NCBI GenBank assembly: GCA_027066965.1
Contig: JAMOMT010000077.1
Coordinates: forward strand, 1-12,685
Length of the DNA stretch: 12,685 nt
From: Archaeoglobaceae archaeon
GTDB taxonomy: Archaea; Halobacteriota; Archaeoglobi; Archaeoglobales; Archaeoglobaceae
Reading direction: 5' to 3'
The translations under genes were made by a program, and so were the position numbers. How positions within the stretch are numbered: the first letter of the stretch is position 1; each line of letters begins with the position of its first letter. Below are positions 1 to 8,600 of this stretch, piece after piece. A model generated the notes under the pieces. The model worked only from the letters and a program-made list of their open reading frames with translations, was not told where the DNA came from and made no database searches.

Positions 1-408
1 TTCGCTCCGTACAAGTTCGACAACGTTTTTACCTTCCTCGGACTGACAGCCAAGCACGACGTAAGCTGGATGTTCCTGTTGAAGATTGCCTTCGTTACAA
101 TCCAGCTCGGAGCGATAGCCTACTTCCTGAGGTCGAAAACCGTTAGAAGCGCGGAGATTGCAGGAGCTGCCGGAATCGCTGCAATCTTCACGGGAGAGTT
201 ACTCAACGCGTTCAGCCAGTACCCTCTACTGATAGTGAATGTCTCAGGCTTACCACCAGCAGTCGTAAAGAGTCTCGAGGGAATACTGAGCATGGCAAAG
301 CCGAACCCACTTACAACGATGAACAGCTTGTACGCAATAACGCTCGCGTTCCTCGTTCCACTGCTGATATGCTTCGGAGTGCTGATATACCTGATTTCGA
401 CTGATTGA
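1..408 (+). CDS. C-terminal part of an unidentified integral membrane protein (5'-truncated by window edge)
   Basis: The frame is open from the first base, so the gene begins left of the window; 135 residues plus TGA are visible. An internal ATG at 70 is probably not the start, because the 23 codons before it (FAPYKFDNVFTFLGLTAKHD...) read as ordinary protein. Three hydrophobic segments are clear: about residues 24-43 (MFLLKIAFVTIQLGAIAYFL), 53-70 (EIAGAAGIAAIFTGELLN) and 112-131 (LYAITLAFLVPLLICFGVLI). A loop of about 40 residues between the last two contains FSQYPLL and PNPLTTMNSLYA. The protein ends five residues after the last helix. I do not recognise the family with confidence; a quinone-linked or transport membrane subunit is possible, but no cofactor motif is visible in this part. 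It converges with the nif operon and is unlikely to be functionally linked to it. Confidence 0.8.
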   Translation, partial: FAPYKFDNVFTFLGLTAKHDVSWMFLLKIAFVTIQLGAIAYFLRSKTVRSAEIAGAAGIAAIFTGELLNAFSQYPLLIVNVSGLPPAVVKSLEGILSMAKPNPLTTMNSLYAITLAFLVPLLICFGVLIYLISTD

Positions 409-496
409 TTTTTTGTTTTAATTTCTATTTTTTATTTTAATAATTTTTATTATACTTACAAAATATTATATTAACAGACAAAAATCAATAAAAAAT
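409..496. terminator. AT-rich bidirectional terminator between convergent transcription units
   Basis: These 88 bases separate two convergent genes and are almost entirely A/T. Reading rightward from the first gene, TGA is followed at once by runs of T (ATTTTTTG, ATTTTTTATTTT, AATTTTT). Reading leftward from the 84-aa gene, TAA is followed by AAATTTTTTATTGATTTTT. Archaeal RNA polymerase terminates at oligo-T tracts without needing a hairpin, so this gap can stop transcription from both sides. I see no promoter or RNA gene in it. Confidence 0.65.
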
Positions 497-751
497 TTAG
501 AGATTCATCCACTCCTCGTACCTCTCCTTAACGCTCCTCTCCATGTAAACTACATCGGGGAAATAGCGGTCTATGTCCTCCTCGCTCAGCCCAAGCTTCC
601 TCGCGAGTTTCAGAAACTCCTCGAGCTTTTCGAAGAACTTAATGTAAGCGTCAAGGAACAGCGTTTTCTTTCTTGCATTTACGGCCTTCTCGAAAAGTAT
701 TCTGAGGTCCTGATACTTCGGGTCGAGCTCCATGTAAACGAGCTTCTCCAT
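497..751 (-). CDS. Small charged helical protein at the end of the nif operon, function unknown
   Basis: This 84-residue protein has an ATG start preceded by a purine-rich GGGGGT about 8 nt upstream, a plausible ribosome binding site. It is rich in Glu, Lys, Arg and Leu and has no membrane segment or Cys motif. Most of it should form amphipathic helices, for example residues 14-55 (DLRILFEKAVNARKK... to KLARKLG). Aromatic residues are frequent (KYQ, FLDAYIKFFEK, YFPDVVYM, RYEEW). It begins 19 bp after the preceding 105-aa gene and is the last gene before the T-tracts, so it is probably co-transcribed with nifDK. I do not recognise the family. It does not resemble what I remember of the VnfG/AnfG delta subunit. 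A role in nitrogenase assembly, protection or regulation is inferred from position alone. Confidence 0.75.
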   Translation of the reverse strand: MEKLVYMELDPKYQDLRILFEKAVNARKKTLFLDAYIKFFEKLEEFLKLARKLGLSEEDIDRYFPDVVYMERSVKERYEEWMNL

Positions 752-770
752 GCGACTACCCCCAACGCAC

Positions 771-1088
771 TTACACCCAGTCGATCCCCTTTTCCCTGCA
801 CACCCTTCTGATTTCCTCTATCGTCTCCTCGGGAACGCTGTACTTGCTGAGCTCGTCTAAGTTCTTTATGTCGTCTGGCTTTCTGAAAGCAGCAAGAAAC
901 TCCCCTGTAACGAACCTAGCCACTATGACCGGTACTCCCTTAACGTTTGTTACTTGAACCAGTAGGTCACCATCTCTTGGCTTCCTCATCCCCTCCCCCT
1001 CTCCGACGTGGAAGGTGATGTAGGCAAAGTTCCCGTTTTCTGCAACTCTACCAAGCCTGTCGTAAAATCTAACCCTGAGAACCTTCAT
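771..1088 (-). CDS. Conserved-looking 105-aa protein downstream of nifK, function unknown
   Basis: The frame could be extended to a GTG at 1145 (124 aa). The ATG at 1088 is preferred because GGGGGTGGT lies 6 nt before it, whereas the GTG has only a weak GAG upstream. The 19 extra residues (rich in Gly, Arg, Asn) also look non-coding. From 1088 the protein starts MKVLRVRFYDRLGRVAENG. Residues 1-68 alternate as probable beta strands (YITFHV, DLLVQVTNV, VPVIVARFV); the C-terminal third is a charged helix ending CREKGIDWV. The start loosely recalls the NifX/dinitrogenase cofactor family (a GRV element near the N-terminus), but the rest does not follow that pattern, so I do not assign it. The gene starts 71 bp after nifK and ends 19 bp before the next gene, consistent with one nif transcript. 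Confidence 0.78.
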   Translation of the reverse strand: MKVLRVRFYDRLGRVAENGNFAYITFHVGEGEGMRKPRDGDLLVQVTNVKGVPVIVARFVTGEFLAAFRKPDDIKNLDELSKYSVPEETIEEIRRVCREKGIDWV

Positions 1089-1159
1089 ATTTTTACCACC
1101 CCCGCATTCTCCATCCTTCCCATTCGCTATCGTTCGCCTTTGCACTTTGTTATCTCAAT

Positions 1160-2560
1160 TTACTGCTGCTTCTGGTCCCACGGAACTCTCGTGTCGAGTA
1201 TTGTGTTGACGATCTCGTCAAAGAACCTCAGACTGCCCATGTATCCGACTATCGGCCACCTGAAGTACCCAACTCTATCGTAAATTGGGAACCCAACTCT
1301 AACGAGCCCTATCCCGAGTTCTTCAGCCAGCTTAGCACCTCCTCTTGGATGCCCTATCAGTAGCTCGACTCCCTTCTCCTTCACGGACTTCTCAAAGTCC
1401 CAGAGGTCAGAGAACTGGACTTCAAAGTTTACGTCGTACTCCTTGGCAATCTTCTCCATCTCCTGCCTGTAAACCTTCGATGGGGTTTGAGTGTTAACAA
1501 CTACTGGCTTTAAGCCGATCTCGCAGCAGAACCTCGTTATCGCTATTACGAAGTCGGGATCGCCGAATATTCCAACTCTAACATTCATCGTGTAGTGAAC
1601 TGTGTCGACTATCGCATCTATCAACCTCCCCCTCTCGTCCAGAAGCTTGTCCGGAATGCCCTCTCCGGTAACCTTTGCGAGGTTTATCAGAAAGTCATCC
1701 GTGTTCTTTATCCCTATTGGCAGACCGTAGTAGGGCTCGACGCCAAACCGCATCTTCAAAAACTCTGCCCCGCCACCTCCAGCGTGCTGGCAGAGAGCAA
1801 AAGTTGCCTTTGCGTTGGCAGCATCAACAAACTCCTCTACGAGCGTTCCTCCCTTCGGGTAGTAGGGGAGCTCCTTTATCGGTTCTCTCAGAGGCTGATA
1901 GAGCGTTTCGCTTATGTCAAACAGGACGGAGTAGTCCTTCTTTTCCTTTAAACCGAACAGGCCGAGTATCCTCTTTATCTCCTCTATGTCCCCGGGATTA
2001 ACTCCAAATCCCGGAATTACGTTTATGAGCTTTTCTCCCTCATTCTCACTCTTCTTCGCAAGATAGCCAAGAAAGGCCTTGGAGGCATTGTCGTATCCAA
2101 CAACATGACTTCCAACAAAGGAAGGACAGTGAACAGGTATAACCGGTAGTTGAGCCTTCTCCTCCCCCAGTTCCCTCGCGATCTTCTTCTTCGCGCCTCT
2201 TATGAAGGCCTCTATGTCATCTCCTATCGTTTCGGACGAGCAGGTAGTTATGACTGCTATCAGGTCTGGATCGTACCTCGCAACCAAGTTAAATACGCCC
2301 TCAATGAGATTCTTCATACCTCCATAAACGGCAGCGTGCTCGTGGAAGGATGCGACTGCTATAGTCACAGGTTCTCTGAAGTGCCTGTTGAACGTGTACC
2401 TCACGTAAGTACAACATCCCTGAGAACCCTGAACGAAAGGTATACCCTTGTGAACACCAAGCGTTGCCCACATCGCTCCTATAGGCTGGCATATCTTGTT
2501 CGGGTTTATCGTGACAGCTCTCTGCTTTTCCACGTAAGTTATCTCACCCAAACTGACCAC
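1160..2560 (-). CDS. nifK: Nitrogenase dinitrogenase beta subunit NifK
   Basis: With NifD this forms the dinitrogenase that reduces N2 to ammonia; it supplies half of the P-cluster ligands. From the GTG at 2560 it is 466 residues. The three P-cluster cysteines are present: C24 in NKICQPIGA, C49 in QGSQGCCTY and C107 in TTCSSETIGDD. SFVGSH (147-152), NRHFREP (58-64), GDPDFV (339-344) and RVGFPIYDR (427-435) are also family hallmarks. It lacks the roughly 45-residue N-terminal extension of the Azotobacter Mo-type NifK. Start choice: the nifD stop precedes the GTG by one base. A TTG at 2551 has GAGGTGGTC 3 nt before it, almost the same arrangement as at nifH, so the real product may be 463 residues beginning MGEITYVEK. 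No delta-subunit gene lies between D and K. A second Cys (C50) follows the P-cluster Cys. Confidence 0.97.
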   Translation of the reverse strand: MVSLGEITYVEKQRAVTINPNKICQPIGAMWATLGVHKGIPFVQGSQGCCTYVRYTFNRHFREPVTIAVASFHEHAAVYGGMKNLIEGVFNLVARYDPDLIAVITTCSSETIGDDIEAFIRGAKKKIARELGEEKAQLPVIPVHCPSFVGSHVVGYDNASKAFLGYLAKKSENEGEKLINVIPGFGVNPGDIEEIKRILGLFGLKEKKDYSVLFDISETLYQPLREPIKELPYYPKGGTLVEEFVDAANAKATFALCQHAGGGGAEFLKMRFGVEPYYGLPIGIKNTDDFLINLAKVTGEGIPDKLLDERGRLIDAIVDTVHYTMNVRVGIFGDPDFVIAITRFCCEIGLKPVVVNTQTPSKVYRQEMEKIAKEYDVNFEVQFSDLWDFEKSVKEKGVELLIGHPRGGAKLAEELGIGLVRVGFPIYDRVGYFRWPIVGYMGSLRFFDEIVNTILDTRVPWDQKQQ

Positions 2561-2561
2561 C

Positions 2562-3989
2562 TCACGTCTTCAGGTATGGCTCGAACTTCTTCTCACCCTC
2601 CCTCAACGTGTTCCAAATCGGGTGATAAACGGCCTTGTAGATGTCCCTTGCAAAGTTCACGAAGCCTCTATATGCCACATATGGCCCCTGTTCGTAGGAG
2701 TGGGAGTTTATCGTTGGAACTCCATACTTTCTAAAGAGATACCTCTCCTTCAAGCCTGTAAGCATGAAGTCTGGCCGAAAAGTCTTCACAGCCTCTTCGA
2801 GTTCAAGCTCGTTTGGTGCATCTATTATCACGACTCCCCTTACTCCTGCCTTCTTCAGGTTCCTGTTTATCTTCTCGTAGTCCTCTTCGTGCCCAAATGT
2901 CGTACAAGCAACCACGTAATCTATGCCGAGGTCCTTCATCGCCATGACCCAGTGCCAAGTCCTTGGAGCTCCGACGTAACAAAGACATGTCATTCCCTCG
3001 AACTTCTCCCTATAGAAGTCAAGCTGTGGCTTTATCGCACTCATTTCAGCTTCGACGACTTCATCAACTCTTTCCTTCGGAAGGTCCAGGGCTTCGGCGA
3101 TTCTGTAGAGGGATTCAGTCGTTTCCGTTATTCCGAACATGCTCACTCTTATGAACGGGACGTTGAATCCGTCCCGAATCATCTCCGCTATGTACTCAGC
3201 AGATCTCTGGCATAGAACTATGCTAAGCTTGACATCAGGTAGCTTGAACAAATCGTCTATGGACGAGTTACCGGTGAAGATGACCACAACTCTACATCCT
3301 ATCTTTTCGAGGAGTGGCTTCCAAACCGCAACATCCCAGTCCATGTTGTACTCTCCGATCAAAGCGACATCATAGGGCGTCTTCTCCTCCTCCTTCAGGC
3401 ACTTCTCCGGAAACTTCTCTCTAGCCTTCTTTATGTAGCGGTAAAATGTCATGTTGAAGACGTGGTGTCCCTTGGACTGGCTCACTCCAGCGTAACCTGG
3501 GCTGTTTATCGCAACTACCGGCTTCTTTATCTCATCCTCTACCTTCTTCGCAACAGCCTCGACGTTATCTCCTATCAAAGCAGTTGGGCAGGTTGTGTAG
3601 ATTATTATCCCCTTCGCCTGAGGGAATTCCTCGTTTGCCTCCAAACACGCCTTAGCCAGCTTCTTCTCTCCGCCGTAAACTATGTCGGTCTCCTGCATGT
3701 CTGTGGAGAAGCAGTAACGTCTATGGAGGTCGTTGTCGCTCAGATTCCTCCTCGTACCCCAAGTGTAAACGGCACAGCCTATCGGGCCGTGGATCATGTG
3801 TATGACATCCTTTATCGGCCCCCCAACAACTCCTCTTGCTCCGGCAAAAGCACAGCCCCTTTCCGTCAGATCTCCTGGCACCGTGTTTGAGTTGCAGAGC
3901 GGAACTATCTCCTCCTCCGGATCGTAAGCGTAAGTGTGCTTCATCCTCTCAGGAATGGGCTCATCGCACTTCAACAAAACGAACGGCAT
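2562..3989 (-). CDS. nifD: Nitrogenase dinitrogenase alpha subunit NifD (with VnfD/AnfD-like residue patterns)
   Basis: This 475-residue protein is the subunit holding the active-site FeMo-type cofactor. The ATG is preceded by a very strong GGAGGTGGAAA. P-cluster cysteines are C46 (ERGCAFAG), C72 (GPIGCA) and C134 (TTCPTALIGD). Cofactor ligands are C260 (VLCQRSAEYI) and H430 (NSHSYEQGPY), matching Azotobacter C275 and H442. V54, Q171 and H175 match the substrate-site residues V70, Q191 and H195, so it should be a true nitrogenase and not a NifE-like or F430/chlorophyll homologue. Several segments resemble V- and Fe-type alpha subunits as I remember them more than Mo-type NifD: the start MPFVLLKCDEPIPER, WHW at 345-347, FGHEED at 365-370, and GFVNFARDIY at 442-451. 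The same mixture is expected in thermophilic methanogen NifD, so the metal cannot be read from sequence alone. Confidence 0.97.
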   Translation of the reverse strand: MPFVLLKCDEPIPERMKHTYAYDPEEEIVPLCNSNTVPGDLTERGCAFAGARGVVGGPIKDVIHMIHGPIGCAVYTWGTRRNLSDNDLHRRYCFSTDMQETDIVYGGEKKLAKACLEANEEFPQAKGIIIYTTCPTALIGDNVEAVAKKVEDEIKKPVVAINSPGYAGVSQSKGHHVFNMTFYRYIKKAREKFPEKCLKEEEKTPYDVALIGEYNMDWDVAVWKPLLEKIGCRVVVIFTGNSSIDDLFKLPDVKLSIVLCQRSAEYIAEMIRDGFNVPFIRVSMFGITETTESLYRIAEALDLPKERVDEVVEAEMSAIKPQLDFYREKFEGMTCLCYVGAPRTWHWVMAMKDLGIDYVVACTTFGHEEDYEKINRNLKKAGVRGVVIIDAPNELELEEAVKTFRPDFMLTGLKERYLFRKYGVPTINSHSYEQGPYVAYRGFVNFARDIYKAVYHPIWNTLREGEKKFEPYLKT

Positions 3990-4042
3990 TTTCCACCTCC
4001 TTTTACGTAGTATTTTTTAAATAAATTTTGAATATAAAAATA
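3990..4042 (-). promoter_or_regulatory. AT-rich gap between nifI2 and nifD: possible internal terminator/promoter plus strong nifD RBS
   Basis: Unlike the other nif junctions (overlapping or about 37 bp), this gap is 53 bp and almost wholly A/T until the ribosome binding site. On the minus strand TAA of nifI2 is followed by TATTTTTATATTC, then ATTTATTTAAAAAATAC, then AAAAGGAGGTGGAAA before ATG. The TTTTTATATT could act as a weak T-tract terminator or as a TATA box. ATTTATTTAAAAAAT at about 4009-4023 is a second TATA candidate, but it would place initiation very near the RBS. The site may uncouple nifDK expression from nifHI1I2. This is inferred from base composition only. Confidence 0.45.
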
Positions 4043-4423
4043 TTATATAGCTTCAACACCCCTCTCTCCCGTCCTGACCCTGACAGCATCCTCCACAGGC
4101 AGAACGAATATTCTACCATCTCCAATTTTGCCGGTTCTGTTAACCTTCATTATTATGCCAACCACGAGCGGAACATCTGCGTCGTCAACCACAACGCTCA
4201 GCAGCCTCTTTGGAATGTACTTCATCCGCAGCCCTTGCTTTTCTCCCTCCTTCAGTATCCTCTCAACATCGACATCCTCGGGTAGAGAAGCATCAAGATA
4301 GCCTCTCTGCTTACCCCTTCCGTAGCACCTCATCGCTGTCATCGCGGGAAAACCAACGGCTTCGAGAGCCTTTACAGTCCTAGACACCTTGCTCGGCCTT
4401 ATTATCGCCATCACTTCCTTCAT
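4043..4423 (-). CDS. nifI2: Nitrogenase-regulating PII-family protein NifI2
   Basis: This 126-residue PII (GlnB-like) protein pairs with NifI1. In methanogens the NifI1/NifI2 complex binds dinitrogenase and inhibits it when ammonia is added; 2-oxoglutarate and ATP relieve the block. PII hallmarks are visible: MKEVMAIIRPSKVSRTVKALEAVGFPAMT at the N-terminus, YGRGKQRGY before the T-loop, and TGKIGDGRIFVLPVEDAVRVRTGE (PII signature 2) near the C-terminus. The T-loop region (about residues 42-72, LDASLPEDVDVERILKEGEKQG...) is longer than in NifI1, which is typical of NifI2, and has no uridylylation-type tyrosine context. The start codon overlaps the nifI1 stop (ATGA), implying translational coupling. 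GGGTGAG lies upstream of the ATG inside nifI1. Confidence 0.95.
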   Translation of the reverse strand: MKEVMAIIRPSKVSRTVKALEAVGFPAMTAMRCYGRGKQRGYLDASLPEDVDVERILKEGEKQGLRMKYIPKRLLSVVVDDADVPLVVGIIMKVNRTGKIGDGRIFVLPVEDAVRVRTGERGVEAI

Positions 4424-4737
4424 ATTCCCTTCTCACCCGTCCTTATCGTGTAGGCCTCCTCTATTGGCTGGATGAAGATCTTGCCATCACCAAAGTTTCC
4501 AGTGTAAGCGTTCTCCTTTATCACGTCCACGACCTTGGCTACATCCTCGTCATTAACAGCTATCAGAAGCAGCGTTTTCGGCAGTTCATCGTACACGTAC
4601 TCTCCAACCTTTATTCCCCCCTGCTTACCTCTTCCAACGACGTCTATCTTCGTAAAAGCGGGAAATCCCTCGTTGTTCAAAGCGTCAACGACATCGTCAA
4701 CCTTCTCTGGTCTAACTATCGCCTTGACGAGTTTCAT
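4420..4737 (-). CDS. nifI1: Nitrogenase-regulating PII-family protein NifI1
   Basis: This 105-residue PII-family protein acts with NifI2 in post-translational switch-off of nitrogenase in archaea. It starts MKLVKAIVRPEKVDDVVDALNNEGFPAFT, then VVGRGKQGGIKVGEYVYDELPKTLLL with a short T-loop (about residues 38-54). It ends with the PII C-terminal signature TGNFGDGKIFIQPIEEAYTIRTGEKG. The ATG is preceded by GGAGGAGTGGCGA. It lies 37 bp after nifH and overlaps nifI2 by 4 bp, the standard archaeal order nifH-nifI1-nifI2-nifD-nifK. No adenylylation or uridylylation tyrosine site is evident, so sensing is presumably by ligand binding only, as described for methanogen NifI proteins. Confidence 0.95.
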   Translation of the reverse strand: MKLVKAIVRPEKVDDVVDALNNEGFPAFTKIDVVGRGKQGGIKVGEYVYDELPKTLLLIAVNDEDVAKVVDVIKENAYTGNFGDGKIFIQPIEEAYTIRTGEKGI

Positions 4738-4774
4738 TCGCCACTCCTCCAGCTCCCTGCACAGCTGTTTCGCT

Positions 4775-5865
<1,091 letters not shown>

Positions 5866-8547
5866 TCAGGAAAGGTTCAGCGTTATTGTCTTGCCCTGCT
5901 CCACATCCTTGTCACTTACGGTCAGACTCTCCTCGACCTTCCCAGCCTTTATTATGTAGGGGGTGGGCTTGACCGGATACGTCGTGTTCTGTGCGTAGGG
6001 TACGATGAACTCGTATGTGCCGTTCTTAACCTCCGTCTTCTGCTCGTAAACGAACGTCCTACCCTGATTAGTTCTAACTTTACACTCTATCGTCACCCAC
6101 TTGACACCAGCCGGTACTTTTCCAACTATTCTTGCACCCTTGACGTACTCGAACACCTTGACGAAGCCAGTAGTCGTGACGTTAACCTTTGGCAGTCCAA
6201 GTTTTGAAGCGTACGCGTTGTCGAATATGCTCCGGTATATCATTTCCTCGAGTCCCATCATCGAGTTCCTGCTTACAGGTTTGCTCTCGTAAATCATCCT
6301 GTAGTGCCTCAGTCCGCATCCATCCATTATGTGGAATTTCGCCTCCATTGTCCTGAAATAGTTCTCTCCCGGAAGCTGTATTGTGGAGAAGATTCTCGCT
6401 CCCTGAGGCACATCCATCGGGCTCATCGCAAGACCGACTCTTCCGTTGTACTCGTAGAGGTAACCTATACCGGCGTAGTACGTCATTCCAGCCTTTGCGA
6501 GACTGCCTTCAGCCCACACGGCCATGGCGTAGAACTTTCCAGTTGCCATCTCCACATCGCTTATTACGTACTTCACGTTCAGTTTTTTGGCTATGCTGTC
6601 GGCGTAGCTCTCGTTGAAAGCTGTAAAGAAAGGTGCCGCTCCTGGGACATTGTTGTACTTGTTCCCTATCCCCTGCTGGAACGGATTGGCTATTGGCATT
6701 CTGTGAGCTATCGCTTCAATCCAGTGTCCGTAGTCCCACCAGCTCATAACGCCGTAAGTCGGGTGAGGATACGGGTAGAGCTTTGGATGCCCAGGTTTGT
6801 AGCCTGGTTTGTAAAGTTCGTAGAAGTACTCATCGTAGAAGGACTTGTACGGTGTGTTGTTCCTCATCCACGTAAGGGCGTGGTACCACTGGTAGTTTAT
6901 TCCCCCAGCATACTGACTCTGGATGTAGGACTCTCCGAAAGTGGGTGCAATAACAAAGAGTGATGAAGCAAGCAACGCGACGATCGTTACTACTGCAAGC
7001 GTTTGCTTTTTAGAGTTTAGCCCTAGCTTAAGTTCTCTGAAAAATCTAGCATCAAGCTTGCCCTCATTTCCAAGATTAAGCATAGCATCAATCACTGCTG
7101 GAAGAGCTATGCCAAGGGCGAACGGAAACTTGTTCACGTCAAGCCTCAATACAAGCAGGCCGAGAATCCAGAGAGCCGTTACCACGTAAAGCCTCGTCGT
7201 CTTTCCCTGAGAGTAGTATGAAGCGTAAACCTTCAGCAGGAAGACAAGAAATGCTGCTGAGAAGATTGCTGTAACTGCTCCAAAGTAGTAAGCAAACCTG
7301 TTCTGCCCACACAGGGCAATGAACATCACCGTTGCCCACACAAGCATTAGCAGGTAAACGTCTTTTCTCTCTCTGTAAAGCCAGTAAAGGGCACATAAGT
7401 ACCCAGGTATCGCGAAGAAGAATGTCATTCCAAAATTCAGCCAGGCCGGAATGAAACTGAACTGACCACCCATGGTGAAGAAGGGCTGTACTTCGGCTAT
7501 CGTTAGCTGCCCACCTCTAGGGTGGATTACTCCAATTACGCCAAGCAGGTCATGCATGAAGCCAGGGTCAACCAGAAAAGCAATTCCAGCGACCACTACT
7601 GCTGCTGCCGTTATTGCTCCAGGAACGTAGTAGTCCGGAAGTCCCTTTACCTTCTGAATTTTTTCTACGAAATAGAATAGACACAACAGAAACGCAAATC
7701 CAAGTAATACTACGAGTTGAAAAGGAGAGTAAAACACGGTACTGAACCCAGGATAATGAAACGCAAAAGGCAAATAAACAACCGCCGCGACCGCAAACAT
7801 CACAGCCCCAGCTACTGCAGAATTGCTCTTGTCCCCTTTAATCCACTTACCCAACAGGTACAGCAGGAAGACGTAAAGCGTTATTATCGGTGCCAAAACG
7901 AACCCTGGAGCCCAAGTGTCGAGGTAACTTCCAAAAGCCACGCCGGCAAGTATGGGTGCTATAACTCTCCCACTCCTGAGGTTTTCCAGTGCACATTTCC
8001 CTCTCCACACGTTGAGGGAGTAAGCGTAGAAAGCGAGAGATGCGACCATCCAGAAAGTCTCCCAGACATGGTGGTCGTTGAAGCCCAGTATACTCCTAGC
8101 TAGTAGCTGTCCGGGAACTATTACCACCAGAAAAGCTGCAAAAGCTCCAGCTTTTTTGCCAAAAACTTCCCTCGTTAACAAGTACACTGGAAGAGCCAGT
8201 AGAGTTCCACCAATGGTGGGTATGAACGCTATCACGCTTCTGACTTGAGCAGGTGTGTGAGCACCAGCAATTATCGAGGCAATTGCACTCGTGTAAACAA
8301 GAAACGGACCAAAGTGCACATAGGAGCCGTATGGATAGTATGTGAAAGCGTCGAACCAGATTCTATTGGGGAAGTTGTGTATACAATTTATTATCAGCCT
8401 GTAGTAGTACCACGGGTCGTTTCCTCCCAGCAGGGTGGTCCACTGAAAAACGGCGTGCCACGGCCGAATGATTCTGAGGTAAAGACTGACGACGAGTGCT
8501 GCGACTATGAAAGGTATATGCCAGAATTTTTCGACTTTACCCGTCAT
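5866..8547 (-). CDS. aglB: Archaeal N-oligosaccharyltransferase AglB (STT3 family, long form)
   Basis: AglB moves a lipid-linked oligosaccharide onto Asn of N-X-S/T sequons in exported proteins, on the outer face of the membrane. The protein has 893 residues, close to the long AglB of Archaeoglobus. About 13 membrane helices fill residues 10-535, followed by a soluble C-terminal domain. Catalytic motifs are visible in order: D44 in GGNDPWYYYR, DHH at 158-160 in GFNDHHVWE, TIAE at 349-352, R417 in GQNRFAYYF, and the signature WWDYG at 603-607. DNAYASKLGL at 776-785 fits the DK-type region. The C-terminal domain carries sequons at N563, N645, N789, N842 and N854, so it may glycosylate itself. 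The ATG has no ribosome binding site; a TATA-like element 26 nt upstream suggests a leaderless mRNA. The gene lies 53 bp after the GT39 gene. Confidence 0.96.
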   Translation of the reverse strand: MTGKVEKFWHIPFIVAALVVSLYLRIIRPWHAVFQWTTLLGGNDPWYYYRLIINCIHNFPNRIWFDAFTYYPYGSYVHFGPFLVYTSAIASIIAGAHTPAQVRSVIAFIPTIGGTLLALPVYLLTREVFGKKAGAFAAFLVVIVPGQLLARSILGFNDHHVWETFWMVASLAFYAYSLNVWRGKCALENLRSGRVIAPILAGVAFGSYLDTWAPGFVLAPIITLYVFLLYLLGKWIKGDKSNSAVAGAVMFAVAAVVYLPFAFHYPGFSTVFYSPFQLVVLLGFAFLLCLFYFVEKIQKVKGLPDYYVPGAITAAAVVVAGIAFLVDPGFMHDLLGVIGVIHPRGGQLTIAEVQPFFTMGGQFSFIPAWLNFGMTFFFAIPGYLCALYWLYRERKDVYLLMLVWATVMFIALCGQNRFAYYFGAVTAIFSAAFLVFLLKVYASYYSQGKTTRLYVVTALWILGLLVLRLDVNKFPFALGIALPAVIDAMLNLGNEGKLDARFFRELKLGLNSKKQTLAVVTIVALLASSLFVIAPTFGESYIQSQYAGGINYQWYHALTWMRNNTPYKSFYDEYFYELYKPGYKPGHPKLYPYPHPTYGVMSWWDYGHWIEAIAHRMPIANPFQQGIGNKYNNVPGAAPFFTAFNESYADSIAKKLNVKYVISDVEMATGKFYAMAVWAEGSLAKAGMTYYAGIGYLYEYNGRVGLAMSPMDVPQGARIFSTIQLPGENYFRTMEAKFHIMDGCGLRHYRMIYESKPVSRNSMMGLEEMIYRSIFDNAYASKLGLPKVNVTTTGFVKVFEYVKGARIVGKVPAGVKWVTIECKVRTNQGRTFVYEQKTEVKNGTYEFIVPYAQNTTYPVKPTPYIIKAGKVEESLTVSDKDVEQGKTITLNLS

Positions 8548-8549
8548 TG

Positions 8550-8579
8550 CTGGCTTTAGCGGCCAGAGTTAATTTAAAG
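8550..8579 (-). promoter_or_regulatory. Predicted aglB promoter (leaderless) with inverted repeat
   Basis: On the minus strand ACTTTAAATTAAC carries a TATA-like TTTAAATTAA (8578-8569) centred about 26 nt before the aglB ATG, where the start site itself would be expected. There is no GGAGG-like sequence before the ATG. Between the TATA element and the start is an inverted repeat CTGGC-N7-GCCAG (8550-8566), which could be an operator or chance. Confidence 0.5.
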
Positions 8580-8600
8580 TTTTCTTACCGTGCTCGAACT

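Noticed and set aside
497..1088. Either small gene as a VnfG/AnfG delta subunit
   Set aside because: Wrong position (after K instead of between D and K), shorter than the usual 110-130 residues, and no shared motif that I can recall.
771..1088. Assignment as NifX/dinitrogenase cofactor family
   Set aside because: Only a GRV-like element near the N-terminus agrees; the conserved Gly-rich middle of the family is missing.
1089..1145. GTG-initiated 19-residue extension of the 105-aa protein
   Set aside because: Gly/Arg/Asn-rich residues and a weak upstream signal; the ATG at 1088 has GGGGGTGGT at proper spacing.
2150..2734. 194-codon open frame on the plus strand
   Set aside because: It lies antisense across the nifK/nifD junction, both of which have full catalytic motifs; its translation is rich in Ser, Arg and Tyr with no family character.
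2622..3215. 197-codon open frame on the plus strand
   Set aside because: Antisense to nifD, no RBS and no recognisable protein pattern.
6304..6963. 219-codon open frame on the plus strand
   Set aside because: Antisense to the AglB catalytic domain, which contains WWDYG; the frame is a by-product of codon use on the other strand.
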